A DNA stretch of 64,000 bases from Planctomycetota bacterium (GCA_016712565.1 JADJQU010000006.1:124001-188000); one strand, 5' to 3'; shown: positions 54,065 to 63,709, counted from the first letter of the stretch. Notes: generated by a model not told the origin, from the sequence alone. Numbers and translations: made by a program.

Positions 54065-56206
54065 ATGAAGGTCATCGTCGTCGAGGACGGCAAGCGGCAC
54101 GAGTTCGAGCTCGACCGCACCCTGGTCACCATCGGCCGCGCGGCGGAGAACGACATCCGGCTGCAGGGCACGCTCGCTTCGCGCCATCACTGCCGCATCG
54201 AGGAACAGGGCGGCCGGGTGTGGGTCATCGACATGGACTCCGCCAACGGCACCACGTTGGACGGCGTCAAGGTGCGTCGCGCCCTGGTGGGACCGGACTC
54301 CCAGATCGGGGTCGGCCGCGCGTTGATCCAAGTCGAGGTGGCCCCGCCGGGGCCGGACCAGGGCGCCGAGACCCAGGCGATCCTGCTGCGGGATTCGGCC
54401 GACGCGGAGCTGGGCCTGGAGACCCTGACCGGCGAGGGGCTGCGCGAGCGCGAGAACCTGCGCGTCTTCGCCGCCGTGGCCCGGGACCTGGTGCGCGAGA
54501 TGGACCTCTCCAAGCTGCTGCGCACGGTCGTCGACAGCGCGGTTTCCCTCTCCCGCGCCGAGCGCGGCTTCCTGTTGCTGGTGGAGGCGGCGGCCCCGGG
54601 CGACGCGCGGGCCACCGAGCCGGCCTCCATGAAGGTCAAGGTGGCCCGCAGCTTCGATCGCGAGGACATCCCGCTGCCCGCCTCGCGGCTTTCCATGGGC
54701 ATCGCGCGGCGCGTGGCCACTTCCGCGGCACCCCTGCTCAGCGTCGACGCCGGCCGCGACGAGCGCTTCTCCGGCATGGCCAGCGTCGAGGACCTGCGCC
54801 TGCGCTCGGTCATGTGCGTGCCGATCCACCCCGCCCAGCAGCGGGGCGAACCGCGGGTCGAGGGCGTGCTCTACGTGGACAATCGCCTGCAGCACGGGGC
54901 CTTCGCGCCCAGCGAGCTGGAATTGATGAAGCTCCTGGCGGACCAGGTGTCGATCGCTTTGCTCAACGCGCGCACCCTGGCGGAGCTGCGCGAGCGCAAC
55001 GCCCAGCTCTCGGCCTCGTCGAGGCGCATCGAACTGCTCAACGAGCAGCTGGGCCGCAAGGTGCGCGACCGGGACAGCGAGCTGGCCGTGGTGCGCGCCG
55101 AGCTGGGTCGCGAACGCGGCCGCTACGACTACACCGACATCGTCGGCTCCAGCGAGGGCATGCGCCGCGTGTTCCAGCAACTGGATCGCATCATCGCCAC
55201 CGAGATGCCGGTGCTGATCCTCGGGGAGAGCGGCACGGGCAAGGAGTTGATCGCCCGCGCGGTCCATTTCAACGGCCCGCGCAAGGACAAACCCTTCCTC
55301 TCGGAGAATTGCGCCGCGCTGCCGGACACGCTGCTGGAAAGCGAGTTGTTCGGCCACGCTCGGGGGGCCTTCACGGGCGCCCACAAGGCCAAGCGCGGGC
55401 TCCTGGAGCAGGCGGACGGCGGCACGCTGTTCCTGGACGAGATCGGGGACATGAGCCCGCAGATGCAGAAGAAGCTCCTGCGCGTGCTGCAGGAAGGGGA
55501 GTTCCGCTCCCTGGGTTCCGACCAGCGCCAGCACGTCAACGTGCGCATCCTGTCCGCGAGCCATCGCGACATGGAGGCCATGGTGAAGAACGGCGAGTTT
55601 CGCGAGGACCTCTACTACCGCGTCAACGTGCTCTCGCTGCGCCTGCCCGCGCTGCGGGAGCGGCGCGAGGACATCCCGCTCCTGGCCGACGCGCTCCTGG
55701 CGCGGGCCGCCCGCGAGGCCGCGCGCCCCGCGCCCCAGTTGCCCCGCGAGGTGATGGCCGCCCTGACGCGCCACGACTGGCCGGGCAACGTGCGCGAGTT
55801 GGAGAACGAAATGCGGCGCCTGGTGGTGCTCGCCGAGGACGAGGTGCGCGTGGAGCACCTGTCGCGCAGCGTGCTCGAGCGCCGAGCTGTGCCGCCGAGC
55901 CCCGGCGCCGATCCGGCGACGTCCGCGGACGCGCCGGGCAACATCCGCGACGCGGTGGCGGACCTGGAGCGGCGCTCCATCGAGGCCAGTCTGGCCGAGG
56001 CGGGCGGCAACAAGAGCCGCGCGGCGGCCCTCTTGGGCATCTCGCGCTTCGCCCTGCAGCGCAAACTCGACAAGTACGACCTGAACCGCGGCCGCGACGG
56101 GGAGGAGGAGTCCGACCTGGAAGCCCTGGCCGAGGAGCCCCTCCAGGGGCAGGACGCCTCGGCCGGGCGCCGCGCGGCCCAGGGCCGCGCGCCAGACTTG
56201 CCCTAG
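54065..56206 (+). CDS. FHA-GAF-AAA+-Fis sigma54-dependent transcription activator
   Basis: 713 residues. Domains: FHA at about 1-95 (TIGRAAENDIRL, ASRHHCRIEEQ, SANGTTLDG); GAF at about 130-295; a helical linker; the sigma54 AAA+ domain at about 360-590 with Walker A GESGTGKELIARA (about 387), GAFTGAHK (about 434) and Walker B GTLFLDEIGDM; and a Fis-type helix-turn-helix (GGNKSRAAALLGISRFALQR) near 640-680. FHA binds phospho-threonine, so a Ser/Thr kinase probably feeds into it. It drives sigma54 promoters, in contrast to the ECF regulators here. Target genes not visible. Confidence 0.95.
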   Translation: MKVIVVEDGKRHEFELDRTLVTIGRAAENDIRLQGTLASRHHCRIEEQGGRVWVIDMDSANGTTLDGVKVRRALVGPDSQIGVGRALIQVEVAPPGPDQGAETQAILLRDSADAELGLETLTGEGLRERENLRVFAAVARDLVREMDLSKLLRTVVDSAVSLSRAERGFLLLVEAAAPGDARATEPASMKVKVARSFDREDIPLPASRLSMGIARRVATSAAPLLSVDAGRDERFSGMASVEDLRLRSVMCVPIHPAQQRGEPRVEGVLYVDNRLQHGAFAPSELELMKLLADQVSIALLNARTLAELRERNAQLSASSRRIELLNEQLGRKVRDRDSELAVVRAELGRERGRYDYTDIVGSSEGMRRVFQQLDRIIATEMPVLILGESGTGKELIARAVHFNGPRKDKPFLSENCAALPDTLLESELFGHARGAFTGAHKAKRGLLEQADGGTLFLDEIGDMSPQMQKKLLRVLQEGEFRSLGSDQRQHVNVRILSASHRDMEAMVKNGEFREDLYYRVNVLSLRLPALRERREDIPLLADALLARAAREAARPAPQLPREVMAALTRHDWPGNVRELENEMRRLVVLAEDEVRVEHLSRSVLERRAVPPSPGADPATSADAPGNIRDAVADLERRSIEASLAEAGGNKSRAAALLGISRFALQRKLDKYDLNRGRDGEEESDLEALAEEPLQGQDASAGRRAAQGRAPDLP

Positions 56207-56277
56207 CAGGCTTTGGCCGCGGCTTGCCGCCGGGGCGAGGCGACGGGTCCCGTCCTGGAGAGTACGCTGCGGGGGCC

Positions 56278-57882
56278 ATGACCCGAGCGCTCCGAGGTCC
56301 CCACCGTGGTGTCGTCCCCAGTCCGCCGCTGCGGGGATGGCTGGCCGCGGCGGCGCTGCTCCTCCTGCCCGCATCCGCCCTGGCCGACGTGTTCGTGCTC
56401 AAGGACGGTCGGCGCATCGAGGGCGTGCTGGTCAAGGAGGAAAAGGGAGTCCTGACCGTGAAGACGGGCGTGGGGGAGATCTCCCTGGCCCGCGCCGACG
56501 TGCAGGAGATCCTGAGCCAGAAGACCGCGGCCCAGGAATTCGAGGAGCGCTTCTCCAAGGCGCGCAGCGCCGAGGAGTTCTTCCAGGCGGGCGAATTCGC
56601 CACGTCGAAGAAGATGAAGCGCGAGGCGCAGAAGGCCTGGAAGCAGGCGATCACCGTGGATCCGGACCATGTGCCCTCGCGCACGGCCCTGGGATTCGTG
56701 CGCTACCGCGGCCAGTGGCTCACGCCCGAGGCCCGCGATGTCCAACAGGCCGCCGACGAAGCGGCGGAAATGGCCGAGCGCGGCCTGGTGCGCTACCAGG
56801 ATCGCTGGGTCACGCCCGAGGACAAGTCGCGCCTGGAGCAGGGCCTGGTCCTGGTGGACGGGAAGTGGATCCCCTTCGCCGAAGTGCAGCGCTCCAAGGG
56901 CCTGGAGGAATTCGCGGGCGAGTGGCTCCCGCGGGAGCTCGCGCTGGCGCGACGGGATCTGGCGGGGGCAGAGAAGGCCGCGGGTCTGCCCCTGGAATTC
57001 GCCCTGGGCTCCGACTGCCTGGTGGCCGGTCCCTTTCCCAAGGCGCGGCTGGAGCTCGTGGTCCAGCGGCTGGGGCCGGTGCGCGGCTGGTTCGATGCTG
57101 CCTGGCGCTCCACGCCGGGGCTCGGCCTCTTCGGCGGTCGCCTGGCGGAGATCTACGCCTTCGGCCGCGAGGCGGCACCCTTCCAAGCCACGATTTCCTG
57201 CTTCGCCGCCCTGACCAACACCCTGCCCAGCGGCTGGGCCGAGGCGGTCGCGGGCTCCCACGGTTTCTTCTTCGTCGATCCGTTCCCGCTCTCCAGCGCG
57301 CGCCAGTGGCACCGGGGGGACGAGGACCTCACCGGTCACTGCCTGCACCATTGGGGCCACCTGCTCCTGGGGCGACTGGGCTATGACGGCCGCCTGCTGC
57401 CCCCCTGGTACGAGGAGGCGGTGGCTTGCCATTCCGAATTGGTGGGCCACGGCCGCAACGCCGTGTTCTGCCGCGGGACCTTGAGCGCCGGTCAGGGCAC
57501 GAGCGCCGGCGGTCCCACGGTGGCCTTCAGCGCCGCGCGCTTCCGGGACGGCGAGTGGCGCGCCTACTTGAAGGCCGCCTTCGAGCAAAAGGCCGTGCCG
57601 GGCTTCGACAAGCTGGCCCAGGTGGAGTTCGGCAACATCGAGATCGTCGACATCGCGGCGGGCATGGCCGTCGTCGAGTGGCTCAAGCTCCAGAAGGACG
57701 GTGGCGGGCTGCGGGCCTTCCACGACGTGCTGCGCCGCGGCGCGCCCAAGTCGCCCGAGCGCGTGATTCGCGACGCCGAACCCCGGCACGCGCTCTACGA
57801 TCGCGCCTTCCAGGCCGCCGCCGGCCTCGATTGGCGCGCCGCCGACCAGGCCTGGCGCAAGTGGTTCCTGTCCTCCCCATGA
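56278..57882 (+). CDS. Secreted protein with degenerate zincin motif
   Basis: 534 residues. Signal peptide (LRGWLAAAALLLLPASALA), then VFVLKDGRRIEGVLV, an SH3-like or small beta domain, a helical repeat-like part, repeated WxxPE motifs (YRGQWLTPEA, YQDRWVTPED) and a C-terminal domain with HCLHHWGHLL followed by PPWYEEAVACHSEL. The latter looks like a gluzincin site (HExxH ... E) in which the catalytic Glu is His358. Thus a pseudo-peptidase or metal-binding role is likelier than proteolysis. Same strand as the activator, 71 bases after it. Confidence 0.7.
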   Translation: MTRALRGPHRGVVPSPPLRGWLAAAALLLLPASALADVFVLKDGRRIEGVLVKEEKGVLTVKTGVGEISLARADVQEILSQKTAAQEFEERFSKARSAEEFFQAGEFATSKKMKREAQKAWKQAITVDPDHVPSRTALGFVRYRGQWLTPEARDVQQAADEAAEMAERGLVRYQDRWVTPEDKSRLEQGLVLVDGKWIPFAEVQRSKGLEEFAGEWLPRELALARRDLAGAEKAAGLPLEFALGSDCLVAGPFPKARLELVVQRLGPVRGWFDAAWRSTPGLGLFGGRLAEIYAFGREAAPFQATISCFAALTNTLPSGWAEAVAGSHGFFFVDPFPLSSARQWHRGDEDLTGHCLHHWGHLLLGRLGYDGRLLPPWYEEAVACHSELVGHGRNAVFCRGTLSAGQGTSAGGPTVAFSAARFRDGEWRAYLKAAFEQKAVPGFDKLAQVEFGNIEIVDIAAGMAVVEWLKLQKDGGGLRAFHDVLRRGAPKSPERVIRDAEPRHALYDRAFQAAAGLDWRAADQAWRKWFLSSP

Positions 57883-58000
57883 GCCCCGGTTCCAGGGGGT
57901 CGGGCGCCCCGCGGGGCATCCACGGAGGCCCCGCGGCCACTGGAAGGCCCCCGGGAGATGCGCTAGTCACAATCGTCGTTCGGCGCCGAACCCCCTCACC

Positions 58001-59212
58001 ATGATGCACCGAGCCCCAGTCTTCCTTCTGTTCGCGCTGCTCCTGGCCTGGTTCGCCGCCTCGGCCTGCAGTTGCACGGGCGAGCGTCCCGGCGCCGGAA
58101 CCCAGGCCGTCCTGAGCTCCGATCAGGGCCGCGGCGGGTCATCGACCGCGGCGATCTCCGCCGAGGCGTCTCCTTCCTCCACAGCCCAGGTGTCCGCCAT
58201 GCCGACCCGTCTTTCCAAGTCCGGACACGACCTCACGCCGCTCTCCCGCGCCAGGGTCGCCGAACTGGCCTCGAAGCTCGACAAGGAGAGCTACCGCGTG
58301 ACCCAGAACGCAGGCACCGAGCCCGCCTTCTGCGGCAACCTGGTGGACAACCACAAGCAGGGCGCCTACGTGTGCGTGGTCTGCGGCCTGCCCCTGTTCA
58401 CGAGTCAGGCCAAGTTCGATTCGGGCACCGGCTGGCCCAGCTTCTTCCAGCCGTTCGATCCCGAACACGTCACGGAGAAGTCCGACCGGGCCTACGGCAT
58501 GGTGCGCACGGAGATCAACTGCGCGCGCTGCACGGCCCACCTCGGACACGTCTTCGAGGACGGCCCGCGGCCCACGGGACTGCGCTACTGCCTGAACTCC
58601 GCCTCGCTCGTCTTCCACGAAGAGGGTGCTGAGCTCCCCGCCGCGAGCCGGCCGTACCAGGCCTCCGGGGCTCCCGCCGGCGCGGCGGCCGGGGCCGCGC
58701 CCAGCACCCAGGTGGCCTACTTCGCCGGCGGCTGCTTCTGGGGCATCGAGCACTATTTCCAGCAGGGACCGGGCGTGCGGAGCGCCGAGAGCGGCTACAT
58801 GCAGGGCCACGTGGAGCGGCCCGACTATCGCGCCGTCTGCACCGACACCACGGGGCACGCCGAGGCGGTCAAGGTGGTGTTCGACCCCGCGCGCATTTCC
58901 TATCGAAGGCTCTTGGAGGCCTTCTTCGTGATGCACGATCCGACCCAGTGGAATCGCCAGGGCCCGGACGTGGGGGACCAGTACCGCTCGGGCATCTTCA
59001 CCGTCGACGCTTCCCAGGAGCGCGAGGCCAAGGCCTACATCGCCGAGCTCACGGCGGCCAAGCGCTACGGGTCCCGTCCGATCGTCACGGTGGTCGAGCC
59101 CGCCAAGACCTTCTGGCCCGCGGAGGACTACCACCAGGACTACATCGAGCGCACCGGCCGCGCCTGTCACGTCGCCGATCCCTGGGCCGCCGAGGCCAAG
59201 GCCGGGCACTGA
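58001..59212 (+). CDS. msrAB: Exported methionine sulfoxide reductase, MsrB-MsrA fusion
   Basis: 403 residues. A signal peptide with a possible lipobox (FAASAC, C23) and a Ser/Ala-rich linker lead to MsrB (about 70-210): zinc Cys C125/C128 and C174/C177, GWPSFF and catalytic C197 in RYCLNSAS. MsrA follows (about 236-395) with GGCFWGIE (C245) and a late CHVAD. The domain order is B then A, the reverse of the better known MsrA-MsrB proteins, though both orders are known. It repairs both stereoisomers of oxidised methionine in exported proteins. ATG 58001 or 58004 start. Confidence 0.95.
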   Translation: MMHRAPVFLLFALLLAWFAASACSCTGERPGAGTQAVLSSDQGRGGSSTAAISAEASPSSTAQVSAMPTRLSKSGHDLTPLSRARVAELASKLDKESYRVTQNAGTEPAFCGNLVDNHKQGAYVCVVCGLPLFTSQAKFDSGTGWPSFFQPFDPEHVTEKSDRAYGMVRTEINCARCTAHLGHVFEDGPRPTGLRYCLNSASLVFHEEGAELPAASRPYQASGAPAGAAAGAAPSTQVAYFAGGCFWGIEHYFQQGPGVRSAESGYMQGHVERPDYRAVCTDTTGHAEAVKVVFDPARISYRRLLEAFFVMHDPTQWNRQGPDVGDQYRSGIFTVDASQEREAKAYIAELTAAKRYGSRPIVTVVEPAKTFWPAEDYHQDYIERTGRACHVADPWAAEAKAGH

Positions 59213-59218
59213 GGCCGG

Positions 59219-61471
59219 GTGGTGCACCGCACGGCTTGCCTCGCCGCGGCCCAGGCCCTGCTCGCCCTGGCCGTCGCCTGCACGGCCCCGACCGTCGCGG
59301 ACCCGCGGCGGGAGGCCCCGGCGGAGCTGGATCGCTACGACGTCGTCTGGCCCACGCCCAGCGCCGACGCCTCGGGCTCCATGCCCCTGGGCAACGGCGA
59401 GGTGGGTCTCAACGTCTGGGTCGAGCCGTCGGGCGAGGTCCTGTTCCTGATCTCGCGCACCGATGCCTGGAGCGAAGCCTCCCGGCTGCTGAAGCTCGGT
59501 CGCGTGCGCCTCTCGCTGGAACCCAACCCCTTCGCCGGTTCCGCGCCCTTCGAGCAGCGACTCGTGCTGCGCGAGGGCCGGATCGAGATTTCAGGCGGCG
59601 CTCCGGGTGCGGCCGTGCATCTGGAGTTGTTCGTCGACAGCGACTCGGACGTGGTGCACCTGCTGGGTCGCAGCGAACAGCCCCTGACGGTGCGCGCCTC
59701 CGTGGACTCTTGGCGCAACGCGCGGAAGCGGCTCTCGGGACAGGAGCTGGACTCCAGTTGGACCATGCGCGGGGCGCCGGACTCGATCGAGGTGAGCGAG
59801 AGCGCGGACCAGTTCGTCGATCACCCGGGCCGGGTGACCTGGTACCACCGCAACGAGCACTCGATCCGCGAGCTCAGCATCGCCCACCAGGGGCTCCTGC
59901 CCGTGGCCGAGCGGGTGCCCGATCCGCTGCTCCACAGGACCTTCGGCGGTTCCCTGGGCGGCGAGGGATTCGCCCGCGTGGGAGAGCGCGGGCTCGAGAC
60001 CCGCGAGCCGCGGCGGAGCTTCGAGCTCGAGCTCGCCGCCCACGCTTCCCAGTGCCAGGAGGCCGGCACGTGGATCTCGGAGGCGGAGGCTCTGCTGCGG
60101 GCCTCGGACGCCGGTGAGGCCCGCGAACGCACGCGCCAATGGTGGCGCGCCTTCTGGGGCCGTTCGTGGGTCTTCGTCGAAGGCGACCCCTGGCCCGCGG
60201 ACGACCCCTCCACGGATCCGCGGCCGCCCTCGCGCGTCACCGAGGCCTACCTGCTGCAGCGCTACGTGCAGGCCTGCGGCGGCCGCGGGAATTTTCCGAT
60301 CAAGTTCAACGGCTCGATCTTCACCGTGGAGCCGAAATTCACGGGCGGCCAGGAGTTCGACCCCGACTGGCGGCGCTGGGGCGATGCGTACTGGTGGCAG
60401 AACACGCGCCTCGCCTACCACGCGATGCTGGCGTCGGGCGACACGGAGATGCTGGCCCCACTGTTCACGTTCTACCGCGGCCTGCTGCCCCTCTGCGAGG
60501 CGCGCGCGAAGCTCTACTACGGCGCGAGCGGAGCCTACTTCCCCGAGACGATCACCGTGCTCGGCACCTACTCCAACGGAGACTACGGCTGGGATCGCAG
60601 CGGCCGTCCGATCGGCGACGTGCAGTGCCCCTGGTGGCAATGGGCCTGGAACCAGGGTCCCGAACTCGTGGCCCTGGGGCTCGACCTGTTCGACGCCACC
60701 GGCGAGCGCGCCTTCCTGGAACGCGATCTCCTGCCCATCGCGCGGGCGACGCTGCTGTGGTTCGACACGCGCTTCGAGCGCGACCCCGACGGGATCCTGC
60801 GGCTCACGCCCACCCAAGCACTGGAAACCTACTGGAAGGACGTGGAGTCGGACCTGCCCACGGTGGCTGGACTGCACGAGATCACCGAGCGGCTCCTGGC
60901 GCTGCCTGACGAACTGATGGGCGAGGGGGACCGGGAGCTTGCCGCGCGCGTGTCCCGGTCGCTTCCGCCGATCCCGACTCGCGTGCTGGAGGACGGGCGG
61001 CTCACGCTCTCGCCCGCAGCCAGGTTCGATTCGACCCGCAGCAATTGCGAAACACCGGAACTTTACGCGCTGTTCCCGTTCCGCAACGCGCGAGCGGGCA
61101 CCCCGCTGTTCGAAGCCGCCAAGGCGGCGTTCGAACGTCGCCACGATCGCTTCACCGACGGTTGGCCCCAGGACGGCCAGCAGGCGGCGCTGCTGGGGTT
61201 GGTGGAAGAGGCCCGTGCGAATCTGCTCAAGAAAGTGCGAAACAGCTCAGCGCGCTTCAGATTCCGCGCGATGTGGGGACCCAACTTCGATTGGCTGCCG
61301 GACCAATGCCACGGTTCCAACGTGTTACTGACTTTGCAATCGATGCTAGTTCAGGAGCATGGGCAGGAAGCGCGGATACTGGCCTGCTGGCCGGACGATT
61401 GGAGTGTTCAGTTTCAGTTGTTCCGCCGCAATGGTTCCGTGGTGCGCGGCGAGCACCGGGCATCCCCCTGA
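59219..61471 (+). CDS. DUF5703/GH95-like lipoprotein
   Basis: 750 residues from one of two adjacent GTG codons. Lipobox in LLALAVACTA. The N-terminal domain MPLGNGEVGLNVWVEPSGEV and ISRTDAWSEASRLLKLGRV is the DUF5703 module. An alpha/alpha-toroid region follows (GNFPIKFNGSIFTVEPKF, YWWQNTRLAYHAML, DQCHGSNVLLTLQSML), as in GH95-like fucosidases. It probably cleaves complex sugars. The C-terminal beta domain seems shorter than usual (ends RRNGSVVRGEHRASP), and the last 250 bases look slightly lower in GC. Starts six bases after msrAB. Confidence 0.85.
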   Translation: MVHRTACLAAAQALLALAVACTAPTVADPRREAPAELDRYDVVWPTPSADASGSMPLGNGEVGLNVWVEPSGEVLFLISRTDAWSEASRLLKLGRVRLSLEPNPFAGSAPFEQRLVLREGRIEISGGAPGAAVHLELFVDSDSDVVHLLGRSEQPLTVRASVDSWRNARKRLSGQELDSSWTMRGAPDSIEVSESADQFVDHPGRVTWYHRNEHSIRELSIAHQGLLPVAERVPDPLLHRTFGGSLGGEGFARVGERGLETREPRRSFELELAAHASQCQEAGTWISEAEALLRASDAGEARERTRQWWRAFWGRSWVFVEGDPWPADDPSTDPRPPSRVTEAYLLQRYVQACGGRGNFPIKFNGSIFTVEPKFTGGQEFDPDWRRWGDAYWWQNTRLAYHAMLASGDTEMLAPLFTFYRGLLPLCEARAKLYYGASGAYFPETITVLGTYSNGDYGWDRSGRPIGDVQCPWWQWAWNQGPELVALGLDLFDATGERAFLERDLLPIARATLLWFDTRFERDPDGILRLTPTQALETYWKDVESDLPTVAGLHEITERLLALPDELMGEGDRELAARVSRSLPPIPTRVLEDGRLTLSPAARFDSTRSNCETPELYALFPFRNARAGTPLFEAAKAAFERRHDRFTDGWPQDGQQAALLGLVEEARANLLKKVRNSSARFRFRAMWGPNFDWLPDQCHGSNVLLTLQSMLVQEHGQEARILACWPDDWSVQFQLFRRNGSVVRGEHRASP

Positions 61472-61508
61472 TTCACGGGCGGCGGGGATCGAGCCTGCTC
61501 GGCCCCGA

Positions 61509-63293
61509 ATGGGTCGGCCCGGGGTGCGGGACGGCCCGGGCTCGCAGGGTTGGGCAGCTTCGATCACGGGACGGGGACGTCCGGCGCGCTGGTCGTCGGC
61601 TTCCTGGCTCGCGACCTTCGCGCTGCTGCTTCCCGCCTGCGGGCCTGGGGCCGAGGGCTCGCCCGCGCGCGACCACAGCCGGCCGCCCGCGCCCACGGTC
61701 GCGCCCACGGTCGGGCCCACGGTCGCGCTCCGGGCCGCCGGTGCCCCCGAGTTGGCGGCCGCGAATCGGGTCGCTGAACCGCGATCGGTGCAGTGGGTTG
61801 CCCTCACTCCGGCGACCAGGATCGAGGAACCGGCCTACCTGCGGGTGGAGGGCCGGCGGGGACTGCGCCTCTGCGCCCCGGGCTGCTTCGAGGGCTACAC
61901 CCTGATCGCACCCCTGCGCTCGACTTCGGTCTTCCTCGTGGACATGGACGGCCGAGTGGCGCACGCCTGGAGCAGCGAGCACGTGAATTCGGGCCCCGTG
62001 CTGCTCACGGACGAGGGCCACCTGCTGCGCGCCTCGCTCGTGGAGGACAATCCGCGCTTCCGCGGCGGAGGGATGGGCGGCCGCCTGGAGGAATTGGGCT
62101 GGGACGGTGAGGTGCTCTGGTCCTGGGAACTGGCCAGCGCCCAGCGCACCCTGCACCACGATTTCAAGCGGCTTCCCAACGGCAATCTGCTGGCCATCGC
62201 CTGGGAACACCACGGGCCCGAAGCGGCCTTCGCGCGCGGTCGGGCGGCCGATTTCATCCCGCGCGACGGCCTGTGGTTCGACATGCTGGTGGAGGTTCGT
62301 CCACAGCCGCCCCGGGGAGGACGCGTGGTCTGGACCTGGCGCTCCTTCGATCACCTGGTCCAGGACGAGCGTCCCGGGGCCCTGGATTTCGGCCGACCGG
62401 CCGACCATCCCGGCCGCATCGACATCAACGCGGACCATCGCTTCGCGGCTCGCGAGAGCGAGGCCGAGGGTCGGGAGAGGCACTCCCGCGAGGGCGCCAT
62501 GGCCGCCCTGGGCTATGGCTCGTTCCCCGCGGAATCCAGCCGCTGGGACGATTCACGGTCGGGATCGAGCCGAGGGGACCAGGGCGGCGGATCCAGCGCC
62601 GCGGGGGAGCGCTTCGACGCGGACTGGCTGCACGCCAACGGCCTCGACTACCTGCCCGAGGAGGACCTGATCGTGCTCTCCGCGTCGCACCTCTCCGAGG
62701 TCTGGGTGATCGACCACTCGACCACCACGGCCGACGCGGCCACCTCGCGCGGCGGCCGTTTCGACCGCGGAGGAGACCTGCTCTTCCGCCACGGCGCCGC
62801 GCGCAACCACGGCGCGCCCGCCTCCCCGGAGCCGGAACTGTACTTCCAGCACGATCCCACCTGGATCTTGGGCGCGCGGCGCGGCGAGTACGGCCTGCTC
62901 GTGTTCGACAACGGAACGCGTCGGCCGGGGGGCGAATTCTCGCGCGTGCTGGAACTTCGCCTGCCCTTCGACTCTGCCCATGGCTTCGCCGATCCCTCCG
63001 GCCGCGGCTTCGGATCCGCCTCCACCGTCTGGAGCTACCAGGACCCCGAGCGCTTCTTCACGCCCTTCGTGGGCGGCGCGGAGCGGCTCCCCAACGGCAA
63101 CACGCTGATCTGCGAGGGGGCTCGCGGCCGCATCTTCGAAGTGACCCGCAGCGGCCAGGTGGTTTGGGACTTCCTCAATCCCCTGGGGGGCGATGCGGAG
63201 CCGTCGGCCAAGACGGGCCGCCCGCCCGCCCACGCCCTCTTCCGGGCCACGCGCATCCCCCGGGACCACCCCGGTCTGGCCGGGCGACTCTAG
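61509..63293 (+). CDS. Arylsulfotransferase-like (ASST) lipoprotein
   Basis: 594 residues. Lipobox in FALLLPACG; the ATG at 61509 is the last start giving a full signal. After a Pro/Thr/Val repeat linker, a six-bladed propeller-like ASST domain begins at YTLIAPLRSTSVFLVDMDG. It includes GPVLLTDEGHLLRAS, TLHHDFKRLPNGNLLAIAW, DWLHANGLDYLPEEDLIVLS (His-Asn region of the family) and AERLPNGNTLICEGARGRI. ASST enzymes move sulfate between phenols, or serve as other propeller proteins. The TAG stop lies inside the left arm of the inverted-repeat element. A paralogue begins at 63710. Confidence 0.88.
   Translation: MGRPGVRDGPGSQGWAASITGRGRPARWSSASWLATFALLLPACGPGAEGSPARDHSRPPAPTVAPTVGPTVALRAAGAPELAAANRVAEPRSVQWVALTPATRIEEPAYLRVEGRRGLRLCAPGCFEGYTLIAPLRSTSVFLVDMDGRVAHAWSSEHVNSGPVLLTDEGHLLRASLVEDNPRFRGGGMGGRLEELGWDGEVLWSWELASAQRTLHHDFKRLPNGNLLAIAWEHHGPEAAFARGRAADFIPRDGLWFDMLVEVRPQPPRGGRVVWTWRSFDHLVQDERPGALDFGRPADHPGRIDINADHRFAARESEAEGRERHSREGAMAALGYGSFPAESSRWDDSRSGSSRGDQGGGSSAAGERFDADWLHANGLDYLPEEDLIVLSASHLSEVWVIDHSTTTADAATSRGGRFDRGGDLLFRHGAARNHGAPASPEPELYFQHDPTWILGARRGEYGLLVFDNGTRRPGGEFSRVLELRLPFDSAHGFADPSGRGFGSASTVWSYQDPERFFTPFVGGAERLPNGNTLICEGARGRIFEVTRSGQVVWDFLNPLGGDAEPSAKTGRPPAHALFRATRIPRDHPGLAGRL
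61691..61726 (+). repeat. Three tandem 12-base repeats
   Basis: Units GCCCACGGTCGC, GCCCACGGTCGG and GCCCACGGTCGC encode a PTVAPTVGPTVA linker between the lipid anchor and the propeller of the ASST-like protein; probably prone to copy-number change. Confidence 0.85.
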
Positions 63294-63471
63294 CCCGACC
63301 TATTCATGAGCTTCGGCTCCAACCCCCGCCCAAGCCCGTCCGGACTGCGTTGCGCCGGCGCGTTCGGTCCAGGGCGACCTGCAGGTCGCCTGCGGGAGAA
63401 CACGTCGTCGCGCCTTGCCGGCCAGGCTTTGTCGTGGGTTTCGCTCAAAGCTCATGAATCAGTCGGGCTAG
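63290..63471. mobile_element. MITE-like element with 24-base terminal inverted repeats
   Basis: Arms at 63290-63313 and 63448-63471 are reverse complements at 22 of 24 positions (both read CTAGCCCGAC at the outside and ATTCATGAGCTT inside, with a two-base difference between). The 134-base interior has no gene but contains an 18-base perfect palindrome (63373-63390, GGCGACCTGCAGGTCGCC) and a GCGCCGGCGC core. No target duplication is obvious. The arm pattern recalls IS1380-type ends, from memory and unverified. Alternatively it is a large RNA hairpin or terminator. Confidence 0.7.
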
Positions 63472-63709
63472 ATCCCTGATCCAGCGACGCCGACCCGCTC
63501 GGCCCGCCCGCGGCGCCCCGGCGGGCCGCTCCAAGGCCTGAAGCGTGGGGCGGAAACGCGCCGGTCCCGTTCCCGACGGGGAGGGGGCCCTCGAGCGGCG
63601 TTCCCGGCCGCGTTTTGGCGCAGGCCCCCGGTCCCCAGTCCGCGGGGGGGCTGGGGCGCGGGGAGTAGGGCCTGGGCAGGCCCCTCACGGGAGTGTCACA
63701 ATCCCGCGG
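63472..63709. other. Leader region of the second ASST-like gene
   Basis: Rest of the 416-base gap between the two ASST-like genes (the first part is the element at 63290-63471). It contains a GGGCCTG-GG-CAGGCCC hairpin at 63668-63683, 27 bases before the gene start, possibly an early-terminator or leader structure. No gene seen. Confidence 0.4.
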
